A DNA stretch of 64,000 bases. Origin: Boletus sp. NGJ. Its lineage: Eukaryota > Basidiomycota > Agaricomycetes > Boletales > Boletaceae. Position 1 is the stretch's first letter; the number at the start of each line of letters is the position of its first letter. Under the pieces are notes generated by a model. The model saw nothing but the letters and a program-made list of their open reading frames with translations. It made no database searches and had not been told where the DNA came from. The position numbers and the translations under genes are program-made. Shown in pieces: positions 24,639-35,727 of this stretch. Location: contig JAGTXK010000219.1 in the NCBI GenBank assembly GCA_019096195.1, positions 248,001 to 312,000 of the forward strand, written 5' to 3'.

Positions 24639-25253
24639 ATGCTCCTCGTCGAACTCGTCGCCCGCGCCCGCCCCCGTCTCTCCGCCCTCCGCTTCTCGTC
24701 CACCCTCAGAGGCGACCAAGAACACCTCCACGACATCCTCGGCCAGGCAGACGACGCGCGCAGTATGTCTCCCCCACCCGCTTACCCACCGCTCCTCACC
24801 CCTTGCAGCCGTTGACGACCCAGCCACCCAATGGCAAACAACAGGCCTCCGCAGAAAATTCGCTCCTGGCCTGGTATGCACCCGTATTCCCTCTTCACAC
24901 ACCGCTCACAGCCTGCAAAGTTCGTTCGTCCCCACTACTGGTCGTACAAGCACCGGTTTCAGCCAAGGAACAGTAGAACCGCACCACCCCTGGTAGCACC
25001 CGGCCGGAAAGAAGCGCTTCAGTATGATATTTTCCGCGAGTTGGGCATAGACCCTCTCTGGGAGACGGGCAACTCAACCCTGCTCGCCACATTCGTCTCC
25101 GAGCTCGGTAAAATCAGACCTCGCACACAAACGCGCTTGACGACAAAGACGCAGCGCAAACTGGGCAAGGCCATTCGCCGTGCCAAGATGATGGGCGTTA
25201 TTCCTTTGTTTTACAATCCCCGCATGATGCCCAAACCAGGGCAACTACCATAG
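24639..25253 (+). CDS. RSM18: Mitochondrial small-subunit ribosomal protein S18
   Basis: The start MLLVELVARARPRLSALRF is a basic, amphipathic segment fitting a mitochondrial targeting peptide. Introns are seen at about 24764-24808 and 24873-24917. The core carries the S18 block RTQTRLTTKTQRKLGKAIRR followed by AKMMGVIPLFYN, which contacts 16S-like rRNA in the small-subunit platform. About 170 residues, longer than bacterial S18 because of the targeting region and linker. Head-to-head with RIM15 and convergent with RPN11 (60-bp gap). Confidence 0.88.
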
Positions 25254-25313
25254 CTCGCCGGAATTGAATGGTGTCGAACCACGTCGGATTTATTATCAGC
25301 ACTAGTACATTCT

Positions 25314-26498
25314 CTATAGTTCTGCCAGAAGCATCGTGCCCAAATTTTGCACAACCTGGTCTCCGATTGCCTTCTCCACCGTTTCTTCCAAATGTCGTTT
25401 GGGATCTTGCTTCCCCACATGACGCGTCTTCAGTTTCTCCGCAGAAAGCGTGGACTCCTCCTGTACGGATTTGTTGTATGCCTCTGACAGCGTGAGCATT
25501 TTCTGCCGCGCATACACTTCATCCCAGTTTCACAAATGTTTCCGATCAAAACTAACCTTGATAGCGTCCTCATTGTTCTCCTTGTGGGAACAGAAATCTT
25601 TAAGCTTTAGACCCTCTGTCCAGTTCCGCTTATGTAAATTCATCAGCATCGCTTGCTCCAGCTCGGTCTTGCGGTAATTGACAACAATAGAGTAATAGTG
25701 GCGGTTCAATCCATGAACCAGTGCCTGGATCGAAGGCTTGTTGATGTGTCCAATGTTGGATGTTGTCTGTCGTGGCTCCCGACCCGCAAGCACGGTCTGG
25801 GGGTTGATGAGACGGAAGGCATCAATGACTACCTTGCCTTTCACGGACTGGATGGGATCAATAACCACCGCAACGCAGCGATTTTGCATTTGCTCAAACG
25901 ACTAGGCCGAAATGTGAGTTCGTGCACGGCAAATCAGCGATAATGTTACTTGTTGTGTGTTGATGTCCACACTCGACAGCCAGCATCCAAACCCTGGGTG
26001 TGAATGGTACCACCCGACAACCATCTCAGGTCTGATGCACACGGATTCAATGACCGCGAAAGCAGGCACTCGGCGAGAGTTGCTCACCGGCCAGTCTGCT
26101 TCAGCATATCGACCATCTTTGTTTGAAAGACATGATCTACAGATTCGACGGTAACCGTCGTGCCTGATTGAGGCATGGCGAAGACGTCAATGACTTGCAC
26201 CGTGAACTCGTCGACGAATTCTCCGAGCATGAGGCCCATGACCTCCATGGGAACACCAGCACGTCCATGCTTCAGCATCTTCACAAGATTCAACTTTTGC
26301 ATATGAGTGAATTGGTCGCTGCGCACCTTCAACAGCGCCAACGATGATATATGAATGACTTCGCCACTGTCAGATATCTACATGAGCGCAATGCATCAGG
26401 GGTGTGGGGACGACTCACTTGTCCGGAAGGGTAGCGTCGACTGGGCCGCGCATGTTGGCCCTGAGCTGGTTTCCAATGAGGTTCCCTAGATCGTCCAT
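25314..26498 (-). CDS. RPN11: 26S proteasome deubiquitinase Rpn11
   Basis: Lid subunit that removes ubiquitin chains from substrates at the proteasome. The JAMM site is intact: Glu in [10 protein letters not shown] and [14 protein letters not shown] with both His and the Asp, plus the following VDINTQQ. The first exon, [18 protein letters not shown], leads to [12 protein letters not shown] and then [10 protein letters not shown]. The 48 nt between these two (26279-26326) form an intron with GT-AG ends that is in frame and free of stops. The C-terminal helices ([32 protein letters not shown]) are the family's lid-assembly region. Near-complete conservation makes the call very safe. Confidence 0.96.
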
Positions 26499-26647
26499 GG
26501 TCGCTGCGCGCTGATAAGTTTCGTGAGTACTTATGTGCTCCGCTGACGCGTCCGTCTGGTTGTGTCTTGTTAGGCAAGACCCTCTAAATCAAATATGCGC
26601 AAACACCTCCTTGCAAGCTGGATGCCACGAATGCCGCAGGGCTGAAT
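26499..26647. promoter_or_regulatory. Shared divergent promoter, RPN11 / lineage-specific gene
   Basis: The 149 bp between opposite start codons. I see no copy of the yeast Rpn4 proteasome box (GGTGGCAAA), no CACGTG and no clear TATA. Confidence 0.4.
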
Positions 26648-28537
26648 ATGCCCACCAGCGAGCTCTCTGATGCTCTTAACCCGTATTATGTCCAGCCGCG
26701 ATTCAGGCCAACGCAGCTCTCGGGAAGCCAACGACCACCACCTACCCCACAACCGGCTGCACCGCAACACGCCCCGCACCGTAGTGAACTCGAACTAGCT
26801 ATCTCTGAACCACCTGCCACGCCACCTACCCCACCAATGTAAGCAACCAGCGTATCCATCTCCTGCATACTTGACTCAGTGTACCACAGCGGTCACATTC
26901 CTGTACACTCCACCAACCCACACAGGGGTGGAATCCATGCGGTGCAAGAACTCTTGCGCTTCCTGGCTTCAACGAGGGAAGCACAGGAAATAGAGCGCAA
27001 GCGGAGGATTGCTTGGGAACAAGAGCAGGAAGCCAAATACAGACTTCGTCAGGCGGAAATGGAACGTCGTATGCTTGAGATGCAGCAAGAGATCACAGCA
27101 CTGAAAGCGCGTGTGGCATTCAGTAGCCCTACGTCCTCGTCATCGGTTGGAGCTTCTGTGATCGTTCAAAGTAACCCTGTGCTGTCACAACGTTCGCATC
27201 TCGAGTATGCGTCGCTCGTTACCTCGCCGCAACAACCAACTCCTAGTACCTCGCCCACGCTATCGCATCCCTCGACTCCTGCGACACTCACATCCCCAGC
27301 AGCGGGTCAACCGGTTGCTGGGTCGTCGACAGATCCTGCACTCGATTCCGCGGAAGCATCGACTTGCGCTTCTTACCTCCCGTCGCCGTTTCTACCACCC
27401 ACTCGTTTTTTCAACGTAAACCCTTCGTCGTCTCTTCGAAACGTAAAGGGGCATTCCACAGCAGGATCGGACACCGAGGAAGAGCCGCATACCGATGACG
27501 ACTCACCACCACCTCAGTATCGTGTGCATCGGAAAAATCACCACGACACACGTTGCCTCACCATTCAGGTAATTCCGTCTTGGTTTCGGTCAATGATCAT
27601 GTCGTTGCTCAAGCTGTATACATTATCAAGCACGCTATGCGCAATCACTTGTTGCGTGTTATGATGCTCGAATCGGACAAAGACTTGCCAGACAGTCATG
27701 TAGAAGGCACACCGCTGGAACCCGACGAACCCGTCCGATTTGTATGGGATAAGACGCCGAGGCAATCGGTGCATAACGGACGCATGAAAGAGCGAGTCCT
27801 CAAAGACCTGAAAGCGAATCGGAAATTGTATAAGCACGTCCCGGACAAGGACTTTGGAAAGAAGACGTTGGATTCGGTATTTGATCAGGCATTTGTGACG
27901 TTTCGACAGAAATTCAAAGCACAGAGGGATGACACTGCCGCACGGGCTCACAAACAACGCGAAGACATCAAGGCACAGCGTGCCCGGCGACTGAGTCGAC
28001 GCAAAGTGGTATGATTCCGCAATTACTTGGCATGGATTGACAATGTCGCTCACAAAGTATCTGTTTTGCAAGAAACTTGGGAACCGCTCAGATGCACGTA
28101 ACAAAATGGCGGCGTTTGAGCATGTTACGTTTGACGGGGCACTGCAAATCGAATGTATGTCGTCAGAGGAGTCGGAGGTCGAAGAAGACACTGCCACGGG
28201 TACACGGACGACGTTCTTCCGAATACGAGGCTTCCCGTGGCGGAGCATCCGCCTGCAGCGGTTTTTCGACGCATTAGACGAAGAAGACAAGGCGGACAAC
28301 ACACAACGGCCCCGACGAGGGGTGGGTCGGAGGGAGCGGGTTCCGGGTCCGGCGAAGGATGGGATACTCGTACCGCCAAAGGGTGTTGCTAGTTGGATGA
28401 TCAGCAAGCGATGGATGCAGATGATGGAGGGTTCGCATGCGGAGATCGTTGGCATGGTCAAGGAGATTGTCATGGATTCAGCTGGGATGGAGGTTGGCGG
28501 TCTTGGAGAGGAGAGCGAGCAGGAGTGGACTGTATGA
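26648..28537 (+). CDS. Uncharacterised basidiomycete protein with coiled coil
   Basis: Four exons join cleanly: MPTSELSDALNPYYVQPRF; after an intron at about 26839-26888, GHIPVHSTNPHRGGIHAV with a coiled coil (EIERKRRIAWEQEQEAKYRL); after about 27570-27630, HAMRNHLLRVMMLESDKDLP; and after about 28010-28069, KLGNRSDARNKMAAFEHVTF. Charged segments (KANRKLYKHVPDKDFGKKTL; AHKQREDIKAQRARRLSRRK) suggest nucleic-acid contact, and MSSEESEVEEDTAT is acidic. I know no function and see no enzyme motif. From memory, similar proteins recur in mushroom genomes; a link to mobile DNA is possible but not shown. Only 71 bp separate its stop from EFR3. Confidence 0.6.
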
Positions 28538-28608
28538 TAAAAAGTTCCCACGATTATGTCACTCGAGACAAAGTTACAGTAATGCGACTTGGACTTGTTC
28601 TTTCCTTG

Positions 28609-31600
28609 ATGCACTACTTCGCTCCCCATCACGTGTCGCTTGTCTCTGCCTGCTACCCTCCTTCGTCCGCTCTTCCCTCCGCAGGCCCAGAGTATCGTCC
28701 AAATGCCCAGGAGCTCTCTCGTCTCACCTACTATGCAACTAATCGTCCAGGAAAGATCCAGAAGCTCGGTCTCGAACTCGAGAAGCACACCAGAGCTGAG
28801 TGCAACAAGGCACTCGCAGGCAACTCACGTGCACGAGCGTGAGCGTTCATGATAGTCCCCTCTCCAGTCTCTCACCCTTCTTTGCAGCTCCCTCCTTATC
28901 ACTCTTGCCATCCTCCGCGCCTTGGCCATCGAATGTCGCCGTGACATTTCCCTCCTTTCTCCCTCTCTCCTTTCCTGTCTCAAGATCACCATGGACCTTG
29001 TCTCTTCTGACTTGGAGATCTCTGCTCGTGCAGCAAGCGTCGTGTGTATCTCCCCGCCGTTCCGGCCATACCGTCTCTGACAATTTATAGCTCACTGCCT
29101 GGTGCACGTATACCGGTGGCCATTCCATTGGCGTAGATCCTCAAATGACCCAGAATTATCTCGTGGTGCTCGGTCACTTCGCGAAACAGTCCACCGCAGA
29201 GATAAAATCCGTCGATTATGAGTTAAGAAACAGGTAATTTCGTCTCCATCCGTTCCCGCTCCCAACTCCAATCCAATCTCCAGGACACGTCTGGTTGGCC
29301 TGGCTGCAATCACCGGCGTAGTGAACTCGGAAGCTTTATATTTCTCTTCCACCCAGTTCAAGTCACAGGTCTCCCGGATCATCCACGCTCTCCTGTCCCA
29401 TGTCTTGCAAGCAGATCTCAAGTCCCTCGATGAATGGTGCGTTGTTTGTGACCCATCTCCCGCCTGGCAAGTACCATACGGCTTACCCCTCCAAATCTCC
29501 AGTGCCTTGGCCATCAAGGACAATACACCATCAGTCTACATGGCTGAATTTCGTGCCTGTCCCCCTGATCAAAGGAGGGCCGCATCTATTCACGTGCACG
29601 TGGACGGTGAATCTGGACCTTCCTCTGCGGACGTCCTCATAGCATCCATACGGGCCTTTTCCCTGCTTTTACGGCACTCGATTGCTCCACAAATTGGCCT
29701 TGTATTACAGGCAGCGTTTGAGACCATGGATGACCAACAGCTCTGGAACAAGGTCGATCAGTCCCGCTGGTTTGTTCGAAAGGCATGCGAATGGACACAG
29801 TACCAATATCGATATGCTGTTCCATCCAGGCTAGTCGAGCGACTGCTTGAGACACACGATACCCCGGTCTCCACTACTCAACAGAGAACATTGACAAAGA
29901 TGCTCACCACGGTCTTCACCTCACCAATCCCTTTGGTCAACCTCTCGACCTCAGACATCGTATCTAACCTCATTACACTGGTCCTCCGCAGAGTCTCAGT
30001 CAACCCTGACGACGACTTACTTCCTTTGTTGGTGGAGAGCATTCGCTCCCTCGGCACTCACGTCTACTACTCTGACCAGATCCAGGACCTGGCTAGCGAA
30101 CTCATCAGTCGTCTTGTGTCGATCGAGGTCCATGGCTTGCCATTCCTAGAGAGAGACGATAACAAGCGGCGGTCACAAGCTATCAGATCCTTGTTGGCTG
30201 GGCTTTCGGGTCTTATTCTAGTCGCGGGCGCAGCCAGGAAGGATGACCATGATAAGAGCATGACGTCTCCGGAGCCTTCATTTTTATTGGGCAGTGCTAC
30301 TTCGTCGCCAAGTCCCCAGGCACCGCAGCGGAGGAGAGTATCTGGAGAGATATGGTATGAAACACTGAGTCTTCTGTGTGATGGTGATTACGCAGTGAGA
30401 AGTGACTACGCTCATACGTTGGTCACATACTTGCGCCAAGAAAGTGCGAAACCCGGTGACTTGGGCGGTATTAAACGTTCAAGGCAAACAGCGGAAGAAA
30501 GTTCCCCTATCCAGGTGAACAACATCAGCCTACTGCTCTTCGGCGATCCTGGCACTCGGTCATTACACGCTACCCATGCTTATCTGTTCATGCTGGCTAC
30601 CTCGTCCTCGCTTGGGTCGGTCACCAATCTTGCTCCATCTCCAGCTTACTCGTTGAATGGCGACCTCGCATCCGTAGGGGTCTCTTCTACAATTCCAAGC
30701 ACCGACCCACCTGGGCAAAGCTTGGAAATCGCAGAGATACAACTATCTCGACCCTCTTCCTCCCGCCGTTCTGCGGGTACTGTCACGCGGTCGCGGAAAG
30801 CTTCCACCACCCAGAGGCTACTAGAATGTACTCACAAGGTTTCATCCGCAAGCCTCGCCTCCTTATCGGATCATGCCCTCATTCTCCATGTACTCACTGC
30901 CATCCACGAAGAAGTTCCCATCCGGGGCTTGTTAACTGGAATTCCTATGCTCCTCTCACTAGATACGGCTTCCCAGATAGACGATGAGTCGGATCTTTCC
31001 ACTCGACAACGTGCTAAAGCGGTGAAGGAAGTTATTGCCCGTGTTTGGCTTGTTATTGGTCAAGTGTGGGAGTGCGCTGAGCTGATAAAACTCGCAGAAA
31101 GTGTAAGGGCGGCGCAAAGCTTTTCTACTTTAGTGCTGATACATTGGGTCTCATACAGGCACTTGCTTCATCGCATGGTTCTTTTGCTCTTCCCCAAGTG
31201 GCAGCATTTATCCCAGGTGTTTTACGCCCACCAGAAGAGCAGGTTATGTTCCCTCCGGTTACGGAATCAGAGATGGTGGCTGAATGGTCACATGTGAACG
31301 CTGAGGAAGCCCTCTCGCTGATCGCTTCCAACAAAAACGTTCAGGAGGCGACCGGCCTGGATCGGCAAGGCTTGCTCCGCAGGATGACTACCCAATGGTC
31401 TGCAGAAGCTGCCCTCAAGGACTGTGAGCTTCGAGAACCCTCCCACATATTTATAAAACCACTGATTCCGCATTAGCCCTCGAACGACCTAATACACACC
31501 GACCCCTGACGGAGAATGGATCTCCGTTACTTAAGCTGTCACCTGCACTGATGGCCATTGAGAACCTTTCCCTTCAGAGCCTGACCAGATCTGTGCGTGG

Positions 31601-31874
31601 CGTTGGCGTCACCGACCTGAGGGAGGCTTTGGAAGGGCGAGCAGGAGCTTCCAACCCGACCCTCGTCCGTCCTCCCTCGGTGTCAACACTTGATCATGCG
31701 TTATCTTTTGATTTTCAAACACCCCGGCTGGCTCTGACGAAGCCGAAGCCTAGGTTCAAGAAGCGGGCAGTAACGGCTGGATCGGGTGAAGTGCGGGATG
31801 TCTTGAACAAGCTTGGAATAGGAAAGCCCAATGGCACCACCAATCTGTTAAAAACGTCTTTCTCGTCTAGGTAA
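28609..31874 (+). CDS. EFR3: Efr3, plasma-membrane anchor of the PI4-kinase complex
   Basis: Efr3 recruits the Stt4 phosphatidylinositol 4-kinase complex to the plasma membrane. The start MHYFAPHHVSLVSACYPPSS followed by EYRPNAQELSRLTYYATNRP is the conserved N-terminus, with a cysteine suited to lipid attachment. Armadillo/HEAT-like helices fill the long middle exon (about 29300-31115). The remainder is serine-rich with a basic C-terminus (KPKPRFKKRAVTAG). Introns occur at about 28840-28887, 29027-29090, 29234-29282, 31100-31159 and 31425-31476. The open frame extends upstream of the ATG, so an earlier start is formally possible, but 28609 fits family length. Confidence 0.9.
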
Positions 31875-32097
31875 GGTCTCAGTATTCGACATTCTTCACT
31901 AGGTACTAATCACCATGATCTGTCCCCTTGAAAAAGCTCCAAGCCCACTACACTTTCATCAGGTCCTTGAAATTGCATCTAACATTCCTTAATTCCTTTG
32001 CTCTCCATAAACTTCGCTTGAACATCTATTATTTTACCGTTGAGAGTATCTTTCGCTAATTATATCGGATCCTCGCAAAACGGACACCATGCATCAT

Positions 32098-34462
32098 TCA
32101 CCCCAATGACCCAAAACTAGTAGTAGCATATTTATCACGCGGGCTGTCTCCTTTTACCCGCAGAAATGATAATTCTTCGAGCTCCCTCTTCCTTTTGTGC
32201 CCAAAAGCTGAGTTCACCCTGAGCTTTGGGGTGGGATGTGAGACGCGTCCCCTTCTACCGTAGACGTGTTTGTACACTGCGCGCTGGACATTGCAGAGGT
32301 GACTTACAATTAGACCTTGCAGGAGTACCTCATAGATGGACGACTGCCTGGTAGCCCTTGCGACTGGGTCTGTGATCTGTTCCGTGTGTCGGAGAATGAG
32401 CTTGTTCAACTCCAGTTGAAGCCGAAGAAGGCTACACGAAAGTTAATCCAAAGGATAGATGTACATGACACCAGAAGCGCACTTGCTGAATATCATGGTC
32501 TCTTCACTCTGTTCCGTCAGCAAGACCAGCGACTGGAACAAGCCGATGTAGTGTTTGCAAATCTGCAGACGGTTGGATGAGTTGGCAGTAGGTAAGCGCT
32601 TCGATACGCACGTTCAGCACCAACGTGTCAGTTGTCGCAGCCGCCTTACTGAAGTAGCCGCTGGGACGTTCCGACAATTTCCTGAGCGAATCACAGTGCT
32701 CAGAAACGACTTTTTGGAATACAGGCCAAAGCTGCAGACGCATAGTGAAGAAGAAGGTCTCCAGAGGTGAACACTGGCGTTTCTCGACCTCTGCAGTGAC
32801 GGCTTCCGTCAATCGGACCATAATCAGGAGGGGAGTCGGCGGCGGTGGAGGTTCGATGATGGAACCCAAGAATGTCTAAACAATTTTTTTTTAAAAACTG
32901 TTAAATTCATTCTCGCAACTCTGACGCCCATGACCTACCTTGGTATACTCTAGAACAGGGTCAAAAATCTTCTTCCAGGTGGTAGTAAGTTCTGTTCGTT
33001 CAGCCTTGTCCATGGTAGCGAGACGGCCAAGTCCTTGGGGTTCAACAACTTCAGTATTCGGGACGGGTGTCCTCGCTTCTGAATCAGCGGTGGAATCGTT
33101 GTCGTCGACCTCTTTACGATCCTGAGGTTCCGATGGGACAGAGAGTTGTAGCTCTTTAGCAGAGGGTGGGGGTCCCAAGGGCTCGACGAAGAAGAACGAT
33201 GCAACAAATGAATATTCTGCTGTCGCGTTGTCCATCAGAGCCAAGAAAAGGGATCTCAGGATGGCTTCAAGCGGCTCTTTCTTGTGATGAGACTTAGCTC
33301 GTACATCAATGGATAGAGTCGACGCACTTACATGAGCTTTATCGTCAGCCTGATACGCAAGTATGACACCCGGTCCTTCTAACTTTGCGTAGGTCAAGCG
33401 CTCAAAGTCAACGTGAACACCGTCATTCTCTACTGACATTGTTGCGATACTCTCGAACCTCTCAGTAACCCGAGCCTGAAGACCATAAATCACGGATGGA
33501 CGACTGACAAGTACGAAAGCTTACCCTCAGCCAGCCGAGGCTGCGAATATATCGTCGAAACGCAGTCTCATAGTATGTACGAGCGGCAGCGGTATACGAT
33601 TCTTGTATCTCCTTTGCCACGGGTTCAGCTTGACGTTTCAAAAAACCGAACAGGGCACGATATTTGAGAAACCCAGCAGACTGCAACACTTGCATATTGG
33701 TCGTCACGCTATTCTTTATCGCGTTCAACAGCGCAAGGAAGAAGGCGCGAAGTTTTGTCGCTGTCTTAGGGAATCGTGTGGGTACTTCTTTCAAAGCTGG
33801 GATGGAAAAGAACGTACGACTATCCGGAGAGCCTCCACAACATCCGTTAGTTCTCTAGCAGCCCTGACCCGTGACCGTGCACGTAGGGTGTCGAGCCGCC
33901 TTTCGAAGTCAGCAACCACCGGTATCCACGCCTCCCCAACTTCGGTGTCGAGTAGTGTAGTAGCTAGTGTGGGTGGGATGGTCAAATCAGATATGAGACT
34001 TGACAAGGGCTTCTCGATTCTCTGTACGCATGTTTACGAACAGATCGAATACAAGGAGAGACTCCGCACCCGACGGCTCTTGAGTCTGTTGTCAATGTTG
34101 GTACTACGCCCCTGGAGGTCAGATATTTGACCAGATACAGCCGACAGGTCCCTCTGGAAGGTGGATAGGAATGACTCTAACGAATCCAAGATGTGGACAC
34201 TGGTCTGCTATACGCATCAGGTACACGACATCATTCATGGCAGTTGACCCACCTCGACTTCATCATGGAACTCGACGAATTCCTTGGCGCGAGAACGGAC
34301 TTGAGCATAGTGTCATGAGCTGCAAAAGGTGGTATTCTGGGTGTCTACTCACAAGAGGGCTTGGAGACATCCTCGTCCTCCGTATGGTTGTGCAATACTG
34401 TTATCTGGTAGGTAAATAGCCCTTGGTGGAAGGTTGGGATGCTGACCGTTGGGTGAAGTCAT
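32098..34462 (-). CDS. VPS52: GARP complex subunit Vps52
   Basis: Tethering-complex subunit for endosome-to-Golgi vesicles. The start MTSPN splices (34398-34446) to VLHNHTEDEDVSKPS, then to RSRAKEFVEFHDEVE and the coiled coil LESFLSTFQRDLSAVSGQ, ISDLQGRSTNIDNRL, KPLSSLISDLTIPP, which is the Vps52/Sac2 N-terminal domain. The C-terminal block AFFLALLNAIKNSVTTNMQ ... FLKYRALFGFLKRQAEPVA is also diagnostic. Later exons end near LLRLQLELNKLILRHTEQI. The last exon is uncertain: a perfect donor (GTAAGT) at about 32306 has several possible acceptors, so the true stop may lie between 32098 and 32220. Confidence 0.88.
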
Positions 34463-34598
34463 TCTGGCAGTGGTTTCAATGAGGATAGTAGTACCGAGTT
34501 GGCGGGATGGCAGTGGCGGTGCAACCGCGCGAGTTGTGCGCGACGCGGCTGGCCATCGTCAGCCGCAACCATGTTGCAGCCCGAGCTCAGAATAAGCC
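34463..34598. promoter_or_regulatory. Shared divergent promoter, VPS52 / membrane protein
   Basis: The 136 bp between opposite ATGs. It is GC-rich near the middle (GCGCGAGTTGTGCGCGACGCG) and has no TATA or CACGTG box. Confidence 0.4.
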
Positions 34599-35595
34599 AT
34601 GTCGCTATACCGGACTCATCAACCAGTCCTCAAGGACATCGTGTTCCCCTTGATCATGGCTCTTAGCTTCAGGACCGCTCGTAAGCTGTGGATGGGTAAG
34701 CCAATCTTCGTCCGACGATCCTTGGGACTAGTGATTCCGACTTGCCAGGCGTGGTTGCATTAGTATCCCTTACGTGCATCTTCCTTGCCGTCGTACTCTG
34801 GGTTCATGGCTACAGCAAGTCCAACAACTTTGGTGCCCTGATAGCTATCCCTTGTTTCACATTCGTGGGCGCAATCTGGACGTGGGTACCTCCCCCAACA
34901 CTCCCCGTCGTCTCCTTCGTCTACATATTCCTGAAAAAGGATTCTCAAGAAGATGTTCTTCTCCCCACAAATCGTCTGTATCGAGGCAACATGGGTTTTC
35001 ACCCTCCTTCCGTTTCAGATACGCAAGTATGACGAAACCTGGTACGGTGCACTGCTAATCATCTGACTCGCAGTGCTTGGTCTCTTTGCATTTGAATCCG
35101 ACAGCGCACTTCGCTCCCGCTTCACTGCCGTTTACGAAGCCCTGGTGGCGTTGATCTGGACCAATGCTGCGCTAGGTATCTTCCTGCAATACCAACCAAT
35201 CAATCACAAGTCAACTGAAACTCCTCCAAGTCTTCATATATGCAGCAGGGATCATTTTACTGGCGCTTCTCACGCAATTCTCGTGCGACCAAGAGATATG
35301 GGCACGCGACATCGACTCCAGCCCGTGTCCATTCCCTTTTCCAGTTTTGCTCGTTTACGCGTTCCCATTCGCTGCCCAGTATTTTCGTGGAACCGTAGCA
35401 GAATCTCGGGAAGCCGCCGTCGACTACTGCCTCCCAGGTTGCCCTTGCCATGCCAAACCGACCGAGGCACTCAGTTTAGGAGTTGAGAATGCGGACTACA
35501 CGGAAGGCACACAATCATCCATCCCGATCCGCGTACCAACCGCGATGGAGAGGCACAATGCGATCCGTGTTACACTAGGCTATATGGCTCGATGA
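34599..35595 (+). CDS. Four-helix membrane protein, MARVEL-like
   Basis: The start MSLYRTHQPVLKDIVFPLIM leads, after an intron at about 34695-34748, to hydrophobic segments VVALVSLTCIFLAVVLWVH and FGALIAIPCFTFVGAIWT. After an intron at about 34884-34938 comes FFSPQIVCIEATWVFTLLPF, then ALVALIWTNAAL joined to VFIYAAGIILLALLTQ. A hydrophilic tail of about 75 residues follows (DYCLPGCPCHAKPTEAL), cysteine-rich at its start. Four helices and a soluble tail resemble fungal MARVEL-domain proteins, but I see no signature that settles the family. Function unknown. Confidence 0.6.
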
Positions 35596-35727
35596 TGTTG
35601 TGATTCTTTGGGTAAATAATCTGTTTAACTGATATCCAAGACGAGGAACGACAGCAGATTGAGCACCAGAATTAGTGGGGAGAGAGAGTAAGATCTTTCA
35701 AAGCAACTGTAAAGAAATATATCCGCA

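Noticed and set aside
27565-28788. 407-codon minus-strand open frame
   Set aside because: It lies antisense to the last exons of the lineage-specific gene and the first exon of EFR3, crosses their introns and the intergenic gap, and has no domain or sensible composition. The plus-strand genes explain the DNA.
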